This document shows, piece after piece, positions 18,806 to 27,285 of a stretch of DNA of 64,000 bases (position 1 is its first letter; every line of letters begins with the position of its first letter). The translations under genes were made by a program, and so were the position numbers. The stretch covers positions 709,501 through 773,500 of the forward strand of contig OX638335.1 of the NCBI GenBank assembly GCA_951812785.1, written 5' to 3'. This DNA comes from an uncultured Gammaproteobacteria bacterium. Lineage in GTDB: Bacteria > Pseudomonadota > Gammaproteobacteria > UBA4575. The notes under the pieces were generated by a model that had not been told where the DNA came from, ran no database searches, and worked only from the letters and a program-made list of their open reading frames with translations.

Positions 18806-19792
18806 ATGGAATTCGTCGTTTACCGCCAATGGGAACAACTGCCTGATAATGCCAATATGCTCTTTGCTGAAGTAGAGAAGCGCTCATTATTTTTTTCACG
18901 TACTCGGCTTGAGAGCCTAACGCAGCATGCATTGACCGAGCATCAATCCATATTACTGTTATGTGTCGTAGAGGATGAGACTATTTTAGCTATCTTGCCA
19001 TTATTGAAAAGCCCACAAGATGGCCTGCGTTCCTTAAGTAATCATTTCACTACTTTATTTTCAGTTCTGGTCTCGGAGCATGATTCACGTGATGACATCA
19101 TGAGCTGTTTAGCGCAGGGGTTATCTAAAATGGACGAAAATGCTATTCAACTCGAACCCATTGATGCCAATGATGACAATTTGATGAGTTTGTATCAACG
19201 CATGGAAGCATGCGGATTCACTCGCCAAAGCTACTTTCGCTTTTACAATTGGAGTCACCCAGTGAACGGTCAATCATTCGGTGAATATATGAATGAACGG
19301 CCCGCCAATATTCATAATATGATTAAGCGCAAGCATCGTAAACTTGAACGAGAGCACCTTTATCAAATTCGGCTATATGACAAAGAAAATATTGATCGTG
19401 CATTGGAAGATTATCAAATGGTGTATCAGGCGAGCTGGAAAGCGAATGAATTTTTTACTGATTTCACACCGAGTATTGTGAAGAAATTCGCGAGACTAGG
19501 ATGGTTGCGACTTGCTGTTTTATATAACGAAGAAAATCCGGTAGCAGCTCAGATATGGTTTGTCGTTCATGGCAAAGCAAGCATATACAGGCTCGCCTAT
19601 GATGAGCGTTGGAAAATTTATTCGCCTGAGTCTATTTTGACTCATTACTTAATGCGTTATGTGATTGATACTGACAAAGTCTCAGAGATTGACTTTCTGA
19701 CGGGTAATGAACGTTACAAGCAAGACTGGATGACAGTGCAAAAAGAACGTATGGGTATATATTTAGTGAAAAGTCCAATGAAAGAACACTAG
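18806..19792 (+). CDS. FemAB-like GNAT acetyltransferase
   Basis: The 328-residue protein has a two-lobed GNAT arrangement. Its C-terminal half contains MIKRKHRKLERE, YQASWKANEFF, then AAQIWFVVHGKASIYRLAYD and EIDFLTGNERYKQDWM, all typical of the BioF2/CelD (FemAB-like) group. Such enzymes transfer acyl or amino-acyl groups in cell-surface or exopolysaccharide synthesis, but no pathway genes adjoin it, so the substrate is unknown. Confidence 0.82.
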   Translation: MEFVVYRQWEQLPDNANMLFAEVEKRSLFFSRTRLESLTQHALTEHQSILLLCVVEDETILAILPLLKSPQDGLRSLSNHFTTLFSVLVSEHDSRDDIMSCLAQGLSKMDENAIQLEPIDANDDNLMSLYQRMEACGFTRQSYFRFYNWSHPVNGQSFGEYMNERPANIHNMIKRKHRKLEREHLYQIRLYDKENIDRALEDYQMVYQASWKANEFFTDFTPSIVKKFARLGWLRLAVLYNEENPVAAQIWFVVHGKASIYRLAYDERWKIYSPESILTHYLMRYVIDTDKVSEIDFLTGNERYKQDWMTVQKERMGIYLVKSPMKEH

Positions 19793-19971
19793 TTTTATCG
19801 AATGATTAAGTTGTTTAAGAATAAATACCAGAGTTAAGATCACAACTTTAAGTAGGGCATTTAATATTCGTTTATTTATCCAGGAGTGGATTACTAGGCA
19901 TGCTAGAGTTTGAATTGGTTGAATCAAAATATCTGAAAAATTTATCTAGCTATCACTCATAATTAATTTCA

Positions 19972-20862
19972 ATGTCTGTTGTTAAACACTATCCATTTAA
20001 TGGGTCAAAAAATCGTTTACGACTTGGTTTGTCTGCAATTCCTGCTTCTGAATGGATTTATTATGAGGATGATTTTTCAAAAAGAATATCAGAAAAGAAA
20101 AGCTTAATTCTGCAACAAAAAAACCGTGTTATTCAATGCATGGGTAATAGTGAAGCTGCACAAAATGAGCTTTTAGATAGTGTACTTTTATATATTGCCA
20201 AATATAAAAGTGATTTATTTGCCATTAGTGAAGGTACAGTTATCAGTCATGCCGATAATAGTGAATATGAATTGTCAATGTATAAGCATGCGCCATTAGA
20301 ACTTATCAGTTATTTAGTGCCTGATGATTTTTGCTTGTTAGAAAAATACAGTGATGATTATTGCCTTACCGCAGCCTCTGTATGTAGCCCCACTTATTGG
20401 GAGTTGTCGGAAAAAATGGGCAAACCATTAAAGGATGTACATGCGCCCATTCCAAATCTAGAGGACAAAATTGGCAGAATGATTAGGCATTTTTTTGCCA
20501 ATTTGAAAGTTGATGATTATTTCCAGCGGTCTAATTGGTTTTTAACAGTAAATCCAGATCTGTCGCTTTTTTTAAACAATTATAATCTGGGCAATCATAT
20601 TGAAGGTCTAAATATAAATAATATTGAGGAAAAATTATTTCTGAGAACTGAAAGACAATCATTTAGAAAATTAAAAAACACAGAAAATATTGCATTTGGA
20701 ATTAAGATATATGTATCCCCGATTAGCATCATAAAAAAACATAAAGCAATTGCAGAAGATTTAATTGTCGCCATAAATATAATGACTAAAGATCAGAAGC
20801 AATTACTCGGGATTGATTTATATGAAAATATACTTAAGGAATATTTAAATAGTGTCATATAA
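19972..20862 (+). CDS. Haem-dependent oxidative N-demethylase family protein (DUF3445)
   Basis: The 296-residue protein has HYPFNGSKNRLRLGLSAIP at the start and AASVCSPTYWELSEKMGKPL in the middle. It ends with TERQSFRKLKNTENIAFGIK and IYVSPISI. These are the conserved blocks of DUF3445, which includes a dimethylamine-type haem-dependent demethylase. It stands alone rather than in an amine-use cluster, so its substrate is open. A much shorter ORF upstream (about 20 codons from 19900, with an AGGAG before it) may be a leader or chance. Confidence 0.82.
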   Translation: MSVVKHYPFNGSKNRLRLGLSAIPASEWIYYEDDFSKRISEKKSLILQQKNRVIQCMGNSEAAQNELLDSVLLYIAKYKSDLFAISEGTVISHADNSEYELSMYKHAPLELISYLVPDDFCLLEKYSDDYCLTAASVCSPTYWELSEKMGKPLKDVHAPIPNLEDKIGRMIRHFFANLKVDDYFQRSNWFLTVNPDLSLFLNNYNLGNHIEGLNINNIEEKLFLRTERQSFRKLKNTENIAFGIKIYVSPISIIKKHKAIAEDLIVAINIMTKDQKQLLGIDLYENILKEYLNSVI

Positions 20863-20938
20863 AATTCTTGGTTGATGTAATGAGTGATCTCAGCCGTTAA
20901 GCTGAAAGCGTTCGATAATGGCTAGGCTAATTAGAATC

Positions 20939-21182
20939 ATGAAAACATTCTTATATATTATTTGGTTTAATGATAGGGATTATTGCTGCGTGAATTTTAA
21001 CGCTGATTATTTTATATGTGGTGCCAATTATATATAGTGGATTAGGGCAAGATGCGATGTCACAAGGGATTATGGGGAGATTGATATTGGTTGTTGCAGC
21101 GCCAGTGCTTGGAATAGTTGGCGGTCTCATTGGGTACAGGAAGTCTAAGAATAGTGATCCAACGTCTGTATGTAAGAAATGA
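20939..21182 (+). pseudogene. Small membrane protein gene with a frameshift and a nonsense codon
   Basis: The frame from the ATG at 20939 starts MKTFLYII. After a one-base shift it continues GLMIGIIAA, stop, ILTLIILYVVPIIYSG, and then GRLILVVAAPVLGIVGGLIG with a basic tail. Reading through one TGA (probably a former Trp codon) restores a two- or three-helix membrane protein of about 80 residues. Two separate lesions argue for true decay rather than a single sequencing error. Confidence 0.55.
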
Positions 21183-21232
21183 TTGAATACTTGAATGATC
21201 GCTTTTGAGTTATCAATTGCCGCAAACGAGGC

Positions 21233-21865
21233 TCAATCCCCAAAAGGATTATCAGACAACATTAAAATAATGTAAGGAGCATAGGTTAATACTGCGCCTT
21301 GGCTGGTTTCCAGTTTGTCAAAAATAGTCGCTACGTCAACGAGTTTTGAGTGATCTTGTGGTGCTTGTTGTAGTGACTCTAATGCAGAGATAAAAGGTTT
21401 GATGTCTTCATTGTCAACATAGGTTTTCAGCATGTTAATGGAATGTTTGATGCTGGCCACATCAACTTTTTTAGCGCTGCTGATATCCGCAGGGGAATGC
21501 TCGCTAAACTCAGGGGGTTCCTGGAAAGAATTGTTATTTAACTCAGCAGACTTAGTGACAACATTAATCCCAGAAATAGAATTGTATTCTTCTAACGCCT
21601 TTTCCTTAACCTTATTAACGAAATCATTAAATTCAGCCACGTTGGGCTTAGATAAAGCCAACGACACTAATGGTTCGCCATTGACACGGCTGACGAATTC
21701 CAAATGTGTTTTAGTAATGACCGGCTCTGGGTTGAGCACTGCTAATGTGACGCTAAGCATTTCTTCTTTGTAGCGTGACTTGATGCGAATGTTAATTTGG
21801 TCGTCGTCTACCTCAAATTCATGAGTAGGTTTAAGTAGATAATTTTGCGTAAGTTTGATGCTCAT
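21233..21865 (-). CDS. Hypothetical protein, paralogue of the next upstream gene, with an added C-terminal domain
   Basis: The first 100 residues align with the 103-residue neighbour: both read KLTQ-x(2)-LL near the start, then AVLNPEPVITKTHLEFVSRV here and AILNPEPVISKTHLHFHSRV there. The last 100 residues are unique and helical. No signal peptide, Cys cluster or enzyme motif is seen. The two genes arose by duplication and probably act together; the family is not recognised. Confidence 0.7.
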   Translation of the reverse strand: MSIKLTQNYLLKPTHEFEVDDDQINIRIKSRYKEEMLSVTLAVLNPEPVITKTHLEFVSRVNGEPLVSLALSKPNVAEFNDFVNKVKEKALEEYNSISGINVVTKSAELNNNSFQEPPEFSEHSPADISSAKKVDVASIKHSINMLKTYVDNEDIKPFISALESLQQAPQDHSKLVDVATIFDKLETSQGAVLTYAPYIILMLSDNPFGD

Positions 21866-21911
21866 GTTATTTAAAGATTGATTACTTATCAGGAAATGCC
21901 AACGATATGTG

Positions 21912-22223
21912 TTATTTTTTCAGCCCAGAAAATACATCAAATTCTGCTTTTGCTTCTTTTTTGACGGCATCAACAAAGGCATTGAATTTTTCTGCGTTAG
22001 GCTTGTTTAAGTAAAGAGATATTAATGGGCCGCACTTCACACGGCTATGGAAGTGCAGATGTGTTTTACTAATAACAGGTTCCGGGTTGAGAATAGCCAA
22101 ATCGATATCCAATTCTTTTTTACCTTTCAGTAAGCTATTGATTTTAACTTTAATGACATCGTCTCTCAGCTCAAACTCTTGAGTGCCGTGCAGTAAATGT
22201 TTTTGAGTGAGCTTGTGCGTCAT
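21912..22223 (-). CDS. Hypothetical protein, 103 aa, single-domain paralogue
   Basis: This short protein equals the N-terminal domain of the downstream gene (shared ILNPEPVISKTHLHF and a shared LxKPNAxxFNxFVDxVK pattern near residues 75-95). The gene lies 46 bases upstream of its paralogue and 5 bases downstream of the YciI gene, so the three form a minus-strand operon. Function unknown. Confidence 0.72.
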   Translation of the reverse strand: MTHKLTQKHLLHGTQEFELRDDVIKVKINSLLKGKKELDIDLAILNPEPVISKTHLHFHSRVKCGPLISLYLNKPNAEKFNAFVDAVKKEAKAEFDVFSGLKK

Positions 22224-22228
22224 AGTGA

Positions 22229-22555
22229 TTAATGTTGAGTTTCGGTCATATCAATCATTTCAGAGACTTCCAATGTGCCATTGATTTCTCGAAATGGACA
22301 TGACTTTGTTGCGTCAAGTGCAGCTTGCATGGATTCAAATCTCAGTATACTCATCCCCGACATTAGTGTAGTCGTTCCTGGTTCGGTTTTGCCGTCGGGA
22401 TGAACTGTATGCGTATCTTTGAATGGTATTGCAGGGCTAATCACTGCATCGCCTAAATTGGCTAGCCATTGTTGATACTTCTCGAAGTGTTTTTTCCCCT
22501 CTTCAGGGTTGGTGGGGTAATCACCCCCAAGATAAACGAACATAAATTGTGGCAT
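22229..22555 (-). CDS. YciI family protein
   Basis: The 108-residue protein starts MPQFMFVYLGGDYP and has SPAIPFKDTHTV and the C-terminal SCPFREINGTLEVSEM. These fit the YciI-like (YCII/DGPF) fold, a dimeric ferredoxin-like alpha/beta domain. A few members are dehalogenases, but most have no known reaction. It is the first gene of the operon with the paralogous pair. Confidence 0.82.
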   Translation of the reverse strand: MPQFMFVYLGGDYPTNPEEGKKHFEKYQQWLANLGDAVISPAIPFKDTHTVHPDGKTEPGTTTLMSGMSILRFESMQAALDATKSCPFREINGTLEVSEMIDMTETQH

Positions 22556-22637
22556 TAAAATATCCTCTTGTGTCTAATTTTGCATAATACAACGTTCCTG
22601 TTATTGCAGTATTGGCTTTTAGGTTTTTAATGAATAA

Positions 22638-23372
22638 TTAGAGATAGTGAATTCCATCTCTACGCTTATGTATTGCTGGTTGCCCTTCGGTTGCGCTACG
22701 TAATCTGGCTTCGACCCGTATCGCATCTATTAATGCCTGATCTGCGATTTCCGGATAAAGTTTGTAAAAGCGCTCTACCTCCAGCGCATATTTACGCGCA
22801 TTGATTTCCAGCTGAGTTCGTTGCTCCAGCTTTAGCCCATGAAGCATTAATAATCGAGGAGACTGACGCTGCAAATAACGTTGGCATAGTTCGGTATTTT
22901 CACTGTCTTGCCAGCCCTCTTTTAACAGTAAAGAAGGGAAAAATTCATCTGATGAGCTATGTCGAGCAAACCATTATGCTTTTGCATAAAAACCAGCGTG
23001 TTCGGCAACTAAGCGCTCTAGTTGATAATTAATGGGTGCATACTCGCGAGATATTTCCTCTTCAGATCGGTCTATTGGCATGACAGCCGCAGGTAATGCT
23101 ATCCATTCTGCACGTTCTGGGAACGTTTTCTTTTGGCTCTCTTCAGTACAAGAATAGATTAATGCTAATGGTGACTAGTCTTTACCATCAAGTAACCAGT
23201 ACTCAAATACATCTGTCGCCGGAAAGGGTAATTTGGCATCGAACAAGTATTCTATTAATTCCATTATGCGCTCATCAACACTTTCATCTGTGCTTTGGTT
23301 GATGTCTGGTTTCTTTTCTTGATTATGTAATGAAGCCAATGTCTTTTGACGAATATCACTGTCTTTGATCAT
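22638..23372 (-). pseudogene. Hypothetical gene of about 245 codons with two in-frame stops
   Basis: A single frame runs from MIKDSDIRQKT at 23372 to GIHYL at 22638 with only two interruptions: a TAG after LLDGKD (23175) and a TAA after FYAKA (about 22978). Between the stops the coding quality is good, for example RAEWIALPAAVMPIDRSEEE. The protein is Glu/Arg-rich and soluble; the family is not recognised. Two isolated nonsense codons without frameshift mark early decay. Confidence 0.6.
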
Positions 23373-23560
23373 CGCGACTCGAAAGTAACATTTAACATTT
23401 TGCTCGCTGATGCTTGAATCTGATGAATTATTTGCTGAATGTAAAATTGTATTTCCCAGGTTTGGCTGTCGAGTGTAATTGCACGAGTGCGATCAGATTC
23501 AACAATTTGCATTTGCCCCGAATAAGGAGGCATTAAGCGTTGGGAGTAGGCCTTAATCAA
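23369..23560 (-). CDS. Hypothetical protein, 63 aa, possibly a decayed gene start
   Basis: The only start available is a TTG at 23560; the frame stays open a few codons further upstream to a TAA. The product ends with the 4-base ATGA overlap of the pseudogene above, so the two were co-translated. No motif is recognised. Given the damage next to it, this may be a remnant with a lost start. Confidence 0.4.
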   Translation of the reverse strand: MIKAYSQRLMPPYSGQMQIVESDRTRAITLDSQTWEIQFYIQQIIHQIQASASKMLNVTFESR

Positions 23561-23689
23561 TGGGATACACGTTGGTGCTAGTTGCGATTAAATGGTTTCT
23601 AATAATAACCCTTATGATACAGTGCAGGAGGTCATGATCTTTTTTGTGGGTATATTTTTCCTGTACAAAGACAGGTCATTCAAAGCACA

Positions 23690-24799
23690 TTACACTTGAA
23701 GTAATTTGGCTAATTTCTCTGACTCATCTCTTCGTTCTTCAGCCAGTTGTTGATAACGAGTCAATTCCACATCGGCAAACAATTCAGCAATCTTGTCAAA
23801 TTCAGTGGCAGCATTGAGTGCCATGTCGACATAGTCTGACTCAGCGGCCAGGGCATGCATCGCTGAAGCGCGATTAGCACTGACCATGGCCCACATCATA
23901 GGGACATCATCCTTGACTAATGCTTTTAAGGTGGCATCATAAATGGGAATAGATTCTTCAAGGGATTGAATGTCTTCTTCGTGTTTGCCTAGTGCTTGTA
24001 GTGCCACAGCCAGATTGTTTTGTGTAATTGCCCAGCCATAAGCTGATTTGTCTGGAGTGCGTTCTGCCATGGCATTACGCATAACCACAACACATTGCTC
24101 CAGTGTTCGTGCACCTTTACGATGTGTGCCCAGCAAGCAAAGTACATTACCAACACTACATAATGCTGTTGCCCAGTCATCTGGATGTTGTTCTCTCTTT
24201 AAGCCGGTTGATGCTTGTTTGAATATATCGGCCGCCTGTTTTAAAAACCCTGTGTCGTCTTCTAATTGCCCAAGTGTTTGCATCACAACACCTAAGCTAT
24301 ATTGAGTACTTGCCCAGTCGTAGGGCATGTCTTCAAGGGTGCGCACTTCTAATGCGAGTTCATAAGACATGGCTGCTTGTTCAAGAAAGTGCGAGCTACC
24401 ACTGCGCTGCCCAATGAAACCCATGATGTCGCCAATATTATGATGAATCGCAGACCATCTGGCGGGGTCATCTTCTCTTTCAACCATCATCTGCAAACCC
24501 TGAAACAGTTCAATGGCTTGCTGAAAAACATGTGCTCCGCCTAATCTTAGTTCTCTAACATCAGCGGTATCCACTAGTGTTTTTTGTGAGTTGGCCCATT
24601 CAATCAGTGTTTCTTTATTTGGAGATAACTCAAAGAAAGTATCACCATAACGATCAATGGCTTGAGTGAGTGCTTTACACACGGGTGAATCGCTATCTAA
24701 TAGGCTAATAATGTGGTCAGCTTTGTTTTGGAATCGCCATACCATTGGCACATCCAACCCTGGGGTTAACAGCGTTTCAGCATATAAATTGTGAGGCAA
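23690..24799 (-). CDS. Tetratricopeptide repeat protein, 369 aa
   Basis: Helical repeats of about 45 residues recur through the middle, each with a conserved Trp-Ala and N-x-(G/A) pattern (DWASTQYSLGVVMQTLGQLE, then DDWATALCSVGNVLCLLG and YGWAITQNNLAVALQALGK). These are TPR-like repeats for protein binding. No signal peptide or catalytic domain is present, so it is a cytoplasmic scaffold of unknown partners. Confidence 0.82.
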   Translation of the reverse strand: MPHNLYAETLLTPGLDVPMVWRFQNKADHIISLLDSDSPVCKALTQAIDRYGDTFFELSPNKETLIEWANSQKTLVDTADVRELRLGGAHVFQQAIELFQGLQMMVEREDDPARWSAIHHNIGDIMGFIGQRSGSSHFLEQAAMSYELALEVRTLEDMPYDWASTQYSLGVVMQTLGQLEDDTGFLKQAADIFKQASTGLKREQHPDDWATALCSVGNVLCLLGTHRKGARTLEQCVVVMRNAMAERTPDKSAYGWAITQNNLAVALQALGKHEEDIQSLEESIPIYDATLKALVKDDVPMMWAMVSANRASAMHALAAESDYVDMALNAATEFDKIAELFADVELTRYQQLAEERRDESEKLAKLLQV

Positions 24800-24813
24800 G
24801 ATGTTACTCCGTC

Positions 24814-24871
24814 TTTATTAGGGTCAGGCTCGAATTCATGGTTAATTAAATTCGAGCCTGACCCTAATAAA
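24814..24871. repeat. Perfect 23-bp inverted repeat (REP-like palindrome)
   Basis: TTTATTAGGGTCAGGCTCG... at 24814-24836 is exactly mirrored at 24849-24871 around a 12-base spacer. It lies between the TPR gene and the SlyD-like gene. The length and the GGGTCAGGCTCG core are unlike a simple terminator and resemble extragenic palindromes mobilised by REP-associated transposases. Confidence 0.7.
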
Positions 24872-24903
24872 CTCTAAAATCTGATAGTAATAAACTATCA
24901 GCA

Positions 24904-25449
24904 CTAAAATTTATTAATAGGCTCTACGCGTTGGTTTGTCCCTACAATCTCACTGATATCTGGATCAGCATTAACAGGGCCGCCTACTTCAATCTCTTCT
25001 TCTGTTGCATCGCGCACAGTGAGAATTTCGAGTTTAAAAATAACTTCTCGACCACACAGAGGGTTATTACCATCAATGGTCACTGATTTTTCATCGACTC
25101 TTGTCACAAGGAAACTCTTGGTTTGGCCTTGATCGTTTTCCATTAAAATATTCATGCCCACTTCACGATATTCTTCGGGGACATTTTCGATGTTGTCTGT
25201 GAACACGAGTGACTCATCGCGAGGGCCATAGAGTTTGTTGCAGTCAATTGGTGCATCAATGAAGTCACCAACCGCTTTGCCGGTTAATGCGGCAGTCACC
25301 TGTGGCGCGAAAGCTTCAGTGACACCATGAATATAACCAATGGGATATTCGACCGAAGTCAGTACGGCTTCGGTTTTTGAATCAATAATTTTATATATCA
25401 ACTCAACTAGTTTTCCGTCGAAGATCACTTCTTTGGTTGCTTCATTCAT
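24904..25449 (-). CDS. SlyD-like FKBP-type peptidyl-prolyl isomerase
   Basis: The 181-residue protein has the SlyD pattern: an N-terminal FKBP half (YPIGYIHGVTEAFAPQV, AALTGKAVGD) around an insert-in-flap region, then TIDGNNPLCGREVIFKLEIL, the variant of the VDGNHPLAG motif. The metal-binding His tail of E. coli SlyD is absent. It probably acts as a folding helper. It lies two genes downstream of aprMBA in the same direction but is separated by an IS3 element. Confidence 0.83.
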   Translation of the reverse strand: MNEATKEVIFDGKLVELIYKIIDSKTEAVLTSVEYPIGYIHGVTEAFAPQVTAALTGKAVGDFIDAPIDCNKLYGPRDESLVFTDNIENVPEEYREVGMNILMENDQGQTKSFLVTRVDEKSVTIDGNNPLCGREVIFKLEILTVRDATEEEIEVGGPVNADPDISEIVGTNQRVEPINKF

Positions 25450-25482
25450 GTGTCTATTCCTGGCTTAAGTTCATTCAGACAA

Positions 25483-25839
25483 TTAAAAAATTGCAGCAGC
25501 AAAAATTTTAATTTCTTCACGTTCGTAGCCAAGTACAAAACGTCCGAGCCATTCGCCTTCTTTCTTGGTGCTTCTGACACGATATAAAATAGTGATGTGC
25601 TCACCGCGGCGAATAATGCCAAGGAAATCGTAGTCAGGAGATAGGTTTCTTGTCAGCTCGCTTTTAGCAAATTGTTTACCCACTTCAACTTCATTCAGAC
25701 CAATCAGTAAGTCATAAGAGAAGTTGCGAATGAATTTTCCATATTCACCTTCGTTGGAGTATTTGATGAGGTCGTCCCACATCGGGTTAGCGATGGCGAG
25801 GATTTCTTCATCTGTTTTATCGATAATATTCATAAGCAT
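25483..25839 (-). CDS. Hypothetical protein, about 118 aa
   Basis: The start at 25839 or 25833 (MNIIDKTDEEIL) is chosen because the longer open frame enters the REP-like and IS3 boundary. The product contains MWDDLIKYSNEGEYGKFIRN and GEHITILYRVRSTKKEGEWL, suggesting an NTF2/cystatin-like alpha+beta fold, which is inference. It is 33 bases upstream of the SlyD-like gene and probably co-transcribed. Confidence 0.6.
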   Translation of the reverse strand: MLMNIIDKTDEEILAIANPMWDDLIKYSNEGEYGKFIRNFSYDLLIGLNEVEVGKQFAKSELTRNLSPDYDFLGIIRRGEHITILYRVRSTKKEGEWLGRFVLGYEREEIKIFAAAIF

Positions 25840-25893
25840 TCTAAGCCTAAAAGGGGTCAATATAAGGCAGTCCAGGTTAAGCGGACAGATTAG

Positions 25894-26724
25894 TTAAGCA
25901 TACGCATGATTATTTTCATATTCAAACGGTGTTTGATAATTCAACGTTTGATGAATGCGTTTACGATTATAAAAACATTCGATGTATTCAAAGATATCAC
26001 TTTTTGCTTGTTCTCTTGTCGTGTAATTTCTCCCATGAATGAGTTCATTCTTTAATGTGCTAAAAAATGTTTCTGACACCGCATTATCATAGCAATCTCC
26101 CTTGCGACTCATACTCGGGATAATATGGTGTTGTTGCATCAATGCACGATATTGATCAGCCGCATAGAGTCGGCCGCGATCAGTATGATGAATGAGACCA
26201 GCACCAGGTTGCCGTTGTATGATCGCCATCTGTAGTGCATTCAGCACAAGCGGTTGATTGTTGCGACGCGACATCGACCAACCAATGATTTTACGTGAAT
26301 ACATGTCGAGCAGAATGGCGAGATATAACCATCCCTGCCGTGTCGGCACACAGGTGACATCACCTGCCCAGACTTGATTTAGCTGTGCTGCTGTAAACAT
26401 CCGCTTAACATGATCTGGTGCAATCCAATGACGGTGCTTAGAACGTGTTGTGATGTTAAAATGCTTGCTGCGTTTAGTTTCGATTTGATGTTGCCTGCGT
26501 AATCTGGCCACGCGATGTTTCCCGCATTGAATACCTTGAGTGTGCAAGGCCTTCCAAGTTTTCACGTAACCATAGGCATGTTTGGACTGAACATGGATCT
26601 TCTGAATCTTCGCTAAGAGCACTTGATCTTCCTGAGCACGTAGACTTTCATTACGATCACGCCAGTCGTAATAGCCACTGCTACCCACATTCAGCACACG
26701 GCACATCGCACTAATACTAAACAC
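25894..26724 (-). CDS. IS3-family transposase OrfB (DDE integrase)
   Basis: The 276-residue product has the rve-type catalytic core: VWAGDVTCVPTRQGWLYLA (first Asp), HHTDRGRLYAADQYRALM (second Asp) and DNAVSETFFSTLKNE (Glu). This is the DDE triad with D(35)E spacing. In IS3 elements OrfB is made as an OrfA-OrfB fusion by -1 frameshifting. An A-rich slippery run (CTAAAAAAG) is present near 26792, but orfA is already shifted before it, so the fusion is probably not made here. Confidence 0.92.
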   Translation of the reverse strand: MFSISAMCRVLNVGSSGYYDWRDRNESLRAQEDQVLLAKIQKIHVQSKHAYGYVKTWKALHTQGIQCGKHRVARLRRQHQIETKRSKHFNITTRSKHRHWIAPDHVKRMFTAAQLNQVWAGDVTCVPTRQGWLYLAILLDMYSRKIIGWSMSRRNNQPLVLNALQMAIIQRQPGAGLIHHTDRGRLYAADQYRALMQQHHIIPSMSRKGDCYDNAVSETFFSTLKNELIHGRNYTTREQAKSDIFEYIECFYNRKRIHQTLNYQTPFEYENNHAYA

Positions 26725-26791
26725 AAAGCGATGAGTTTGAATAAAGCCATATTTTACTCGAGTTCCTTGGCAAAGAACTGTGCGGCCTTTT

Positions 26792-27037
26792 TTAGAATGT
26801 CGCGTTCCTCACACGCTTAAGTGCGCGCCGCAGCTGGACAACTTCACTTTCTTCACGGCGCCCTGAACCTGGAAAAGCATCCACACCATGCTTGTTGACT
26901 TCTTCTTGCCATTTATAGAGCTGGTTGCGACGAACGCCTAAATGAATGGCCAATTCAGCAGTGGTTTGATCACTTTGCTCAAGAAGCCGTACCGCTTCTC
27001 GTTTAAACTCTCGGGTATACGTTTGACGTTTTGACAT
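26792..27037 (-). CDS. IS3-family OrfA, frameshifted near its end
   Basis: The frame begins MSKRQTYTREFKREAVRLLE and contains the helix-turn-helix ELAIHLGVRRNQLYKWQEE. It ends early as KRVRNATF. In another frame the DNA continues EERDILKKAAQFFAKELE, the expected OrfA leucine-zipper end, so a small deletion (about four bases) broke the gene at roughly 26810. Confidence 0.85.
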   Translation of the reverse strand: MSKRQTYTREFKREAVRLLEQSDQTTAELAIHLGVRRNQLYKWQEEVNKHGVDAFPGSGRREESEVVQLRRALKRVRNATF

Positions 27038-27143
27038 AGATCACCTCTAAAAGTATTGTCTCTTTTTTGAACTGTCCGTTAAACCCAGGCTGCCTTAATG
27101 CCCTTTAAATTAAATTTATAAAATTAATCACTAAGGAAATTTT

Positions 27144-27164
27144 TAAAGGGTACTGACCCCTTTT
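27144..27164. repeat. REP-like palindrome remnant beside the IS3 element
   Basis: AAAGGGTACTGACCCCTTTT forms a short hairpin (AAAGGG/CCCTTT) that shares the GGGGTCA core with the left IS3 flank at 25849-25858 and with the larger palindrome at 24.8 kb. Confidence 0.35.
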
Positions 27165-27176
27165 AGATCATTAACT

Positions 27177-27211
27177 AAAAAAGACCAACAGTTTTGCTGT
27201 TGGTCTTTTTT
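27177..27211. terminator. Rho-independent terminator, distal to aprA
   Basis: AAAAAAGACCAACAG and its complement CTGTTGGTCTTTTTT form a 15-bp stem with a loop of about five bases and a T-run on either strand. It ends the minus-strand apr operon and also works for plus-strand transcription. Confidence 0.88.
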
Positions 27212-27229
27212 AAATAAAGCTGTGAAGTA

Positions 27230-27259
27230 CAAGAGGCGTTCAATAATGAACGCCTCTTG
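27230..27259. terminator. Hairpin directly after aprA
   Basis: CAAGAGGCGTTC and GAACGCCTCTTG form a perfect 12-bp stem with a 6-base loop, 26 bases beyond the aprA stop. There is no T-run, so it may stabilise the transcript end while the next hairpin terminates. Confidence 0.65.
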
Positions 27260-27285
27260 AGACTACTTATTGTTCCCAAGACTAC

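Larger units (their letters stand above)
25863..27097 (-). mobile_element. IS3-family insertion sequence (1235 bp)
   Basis: Imperfect terminal inverted repeats TAAGGCAGTCCAGGTTAAG (left) and TAAGGCAGCCTGGGTTTAA (right, complement) bound an orfA/orfB pair on the minus strand. The flanks contain AAAAGGGGTCA on the left and AAAGGG...CCCCTTTT on the right, so it may have landed in a REP-like palindrome. No clear 3-4 bp target repeat is visible. It separates the SlyD-like operon from aprMBA. Confidence 0.88.

Noticed and set aside
19900-19962. A 20-codon ORF with a fair ribosome site before the DUF3445 gene.
   Set aside because: It is too short, with no regulatory codon pattern or hairpin to support a leader peptide.
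1253-21182. Several in-frame TGA codons (lipase, GFA, small membrane protein) could mean TGA is recoded as Trp.
   Set aside because: TGA ends intact genes such as gltD and DUF1415, and TAG and TAA interrupt other genes in the same way. The lipase TGA best replaces Leu, not Trp.
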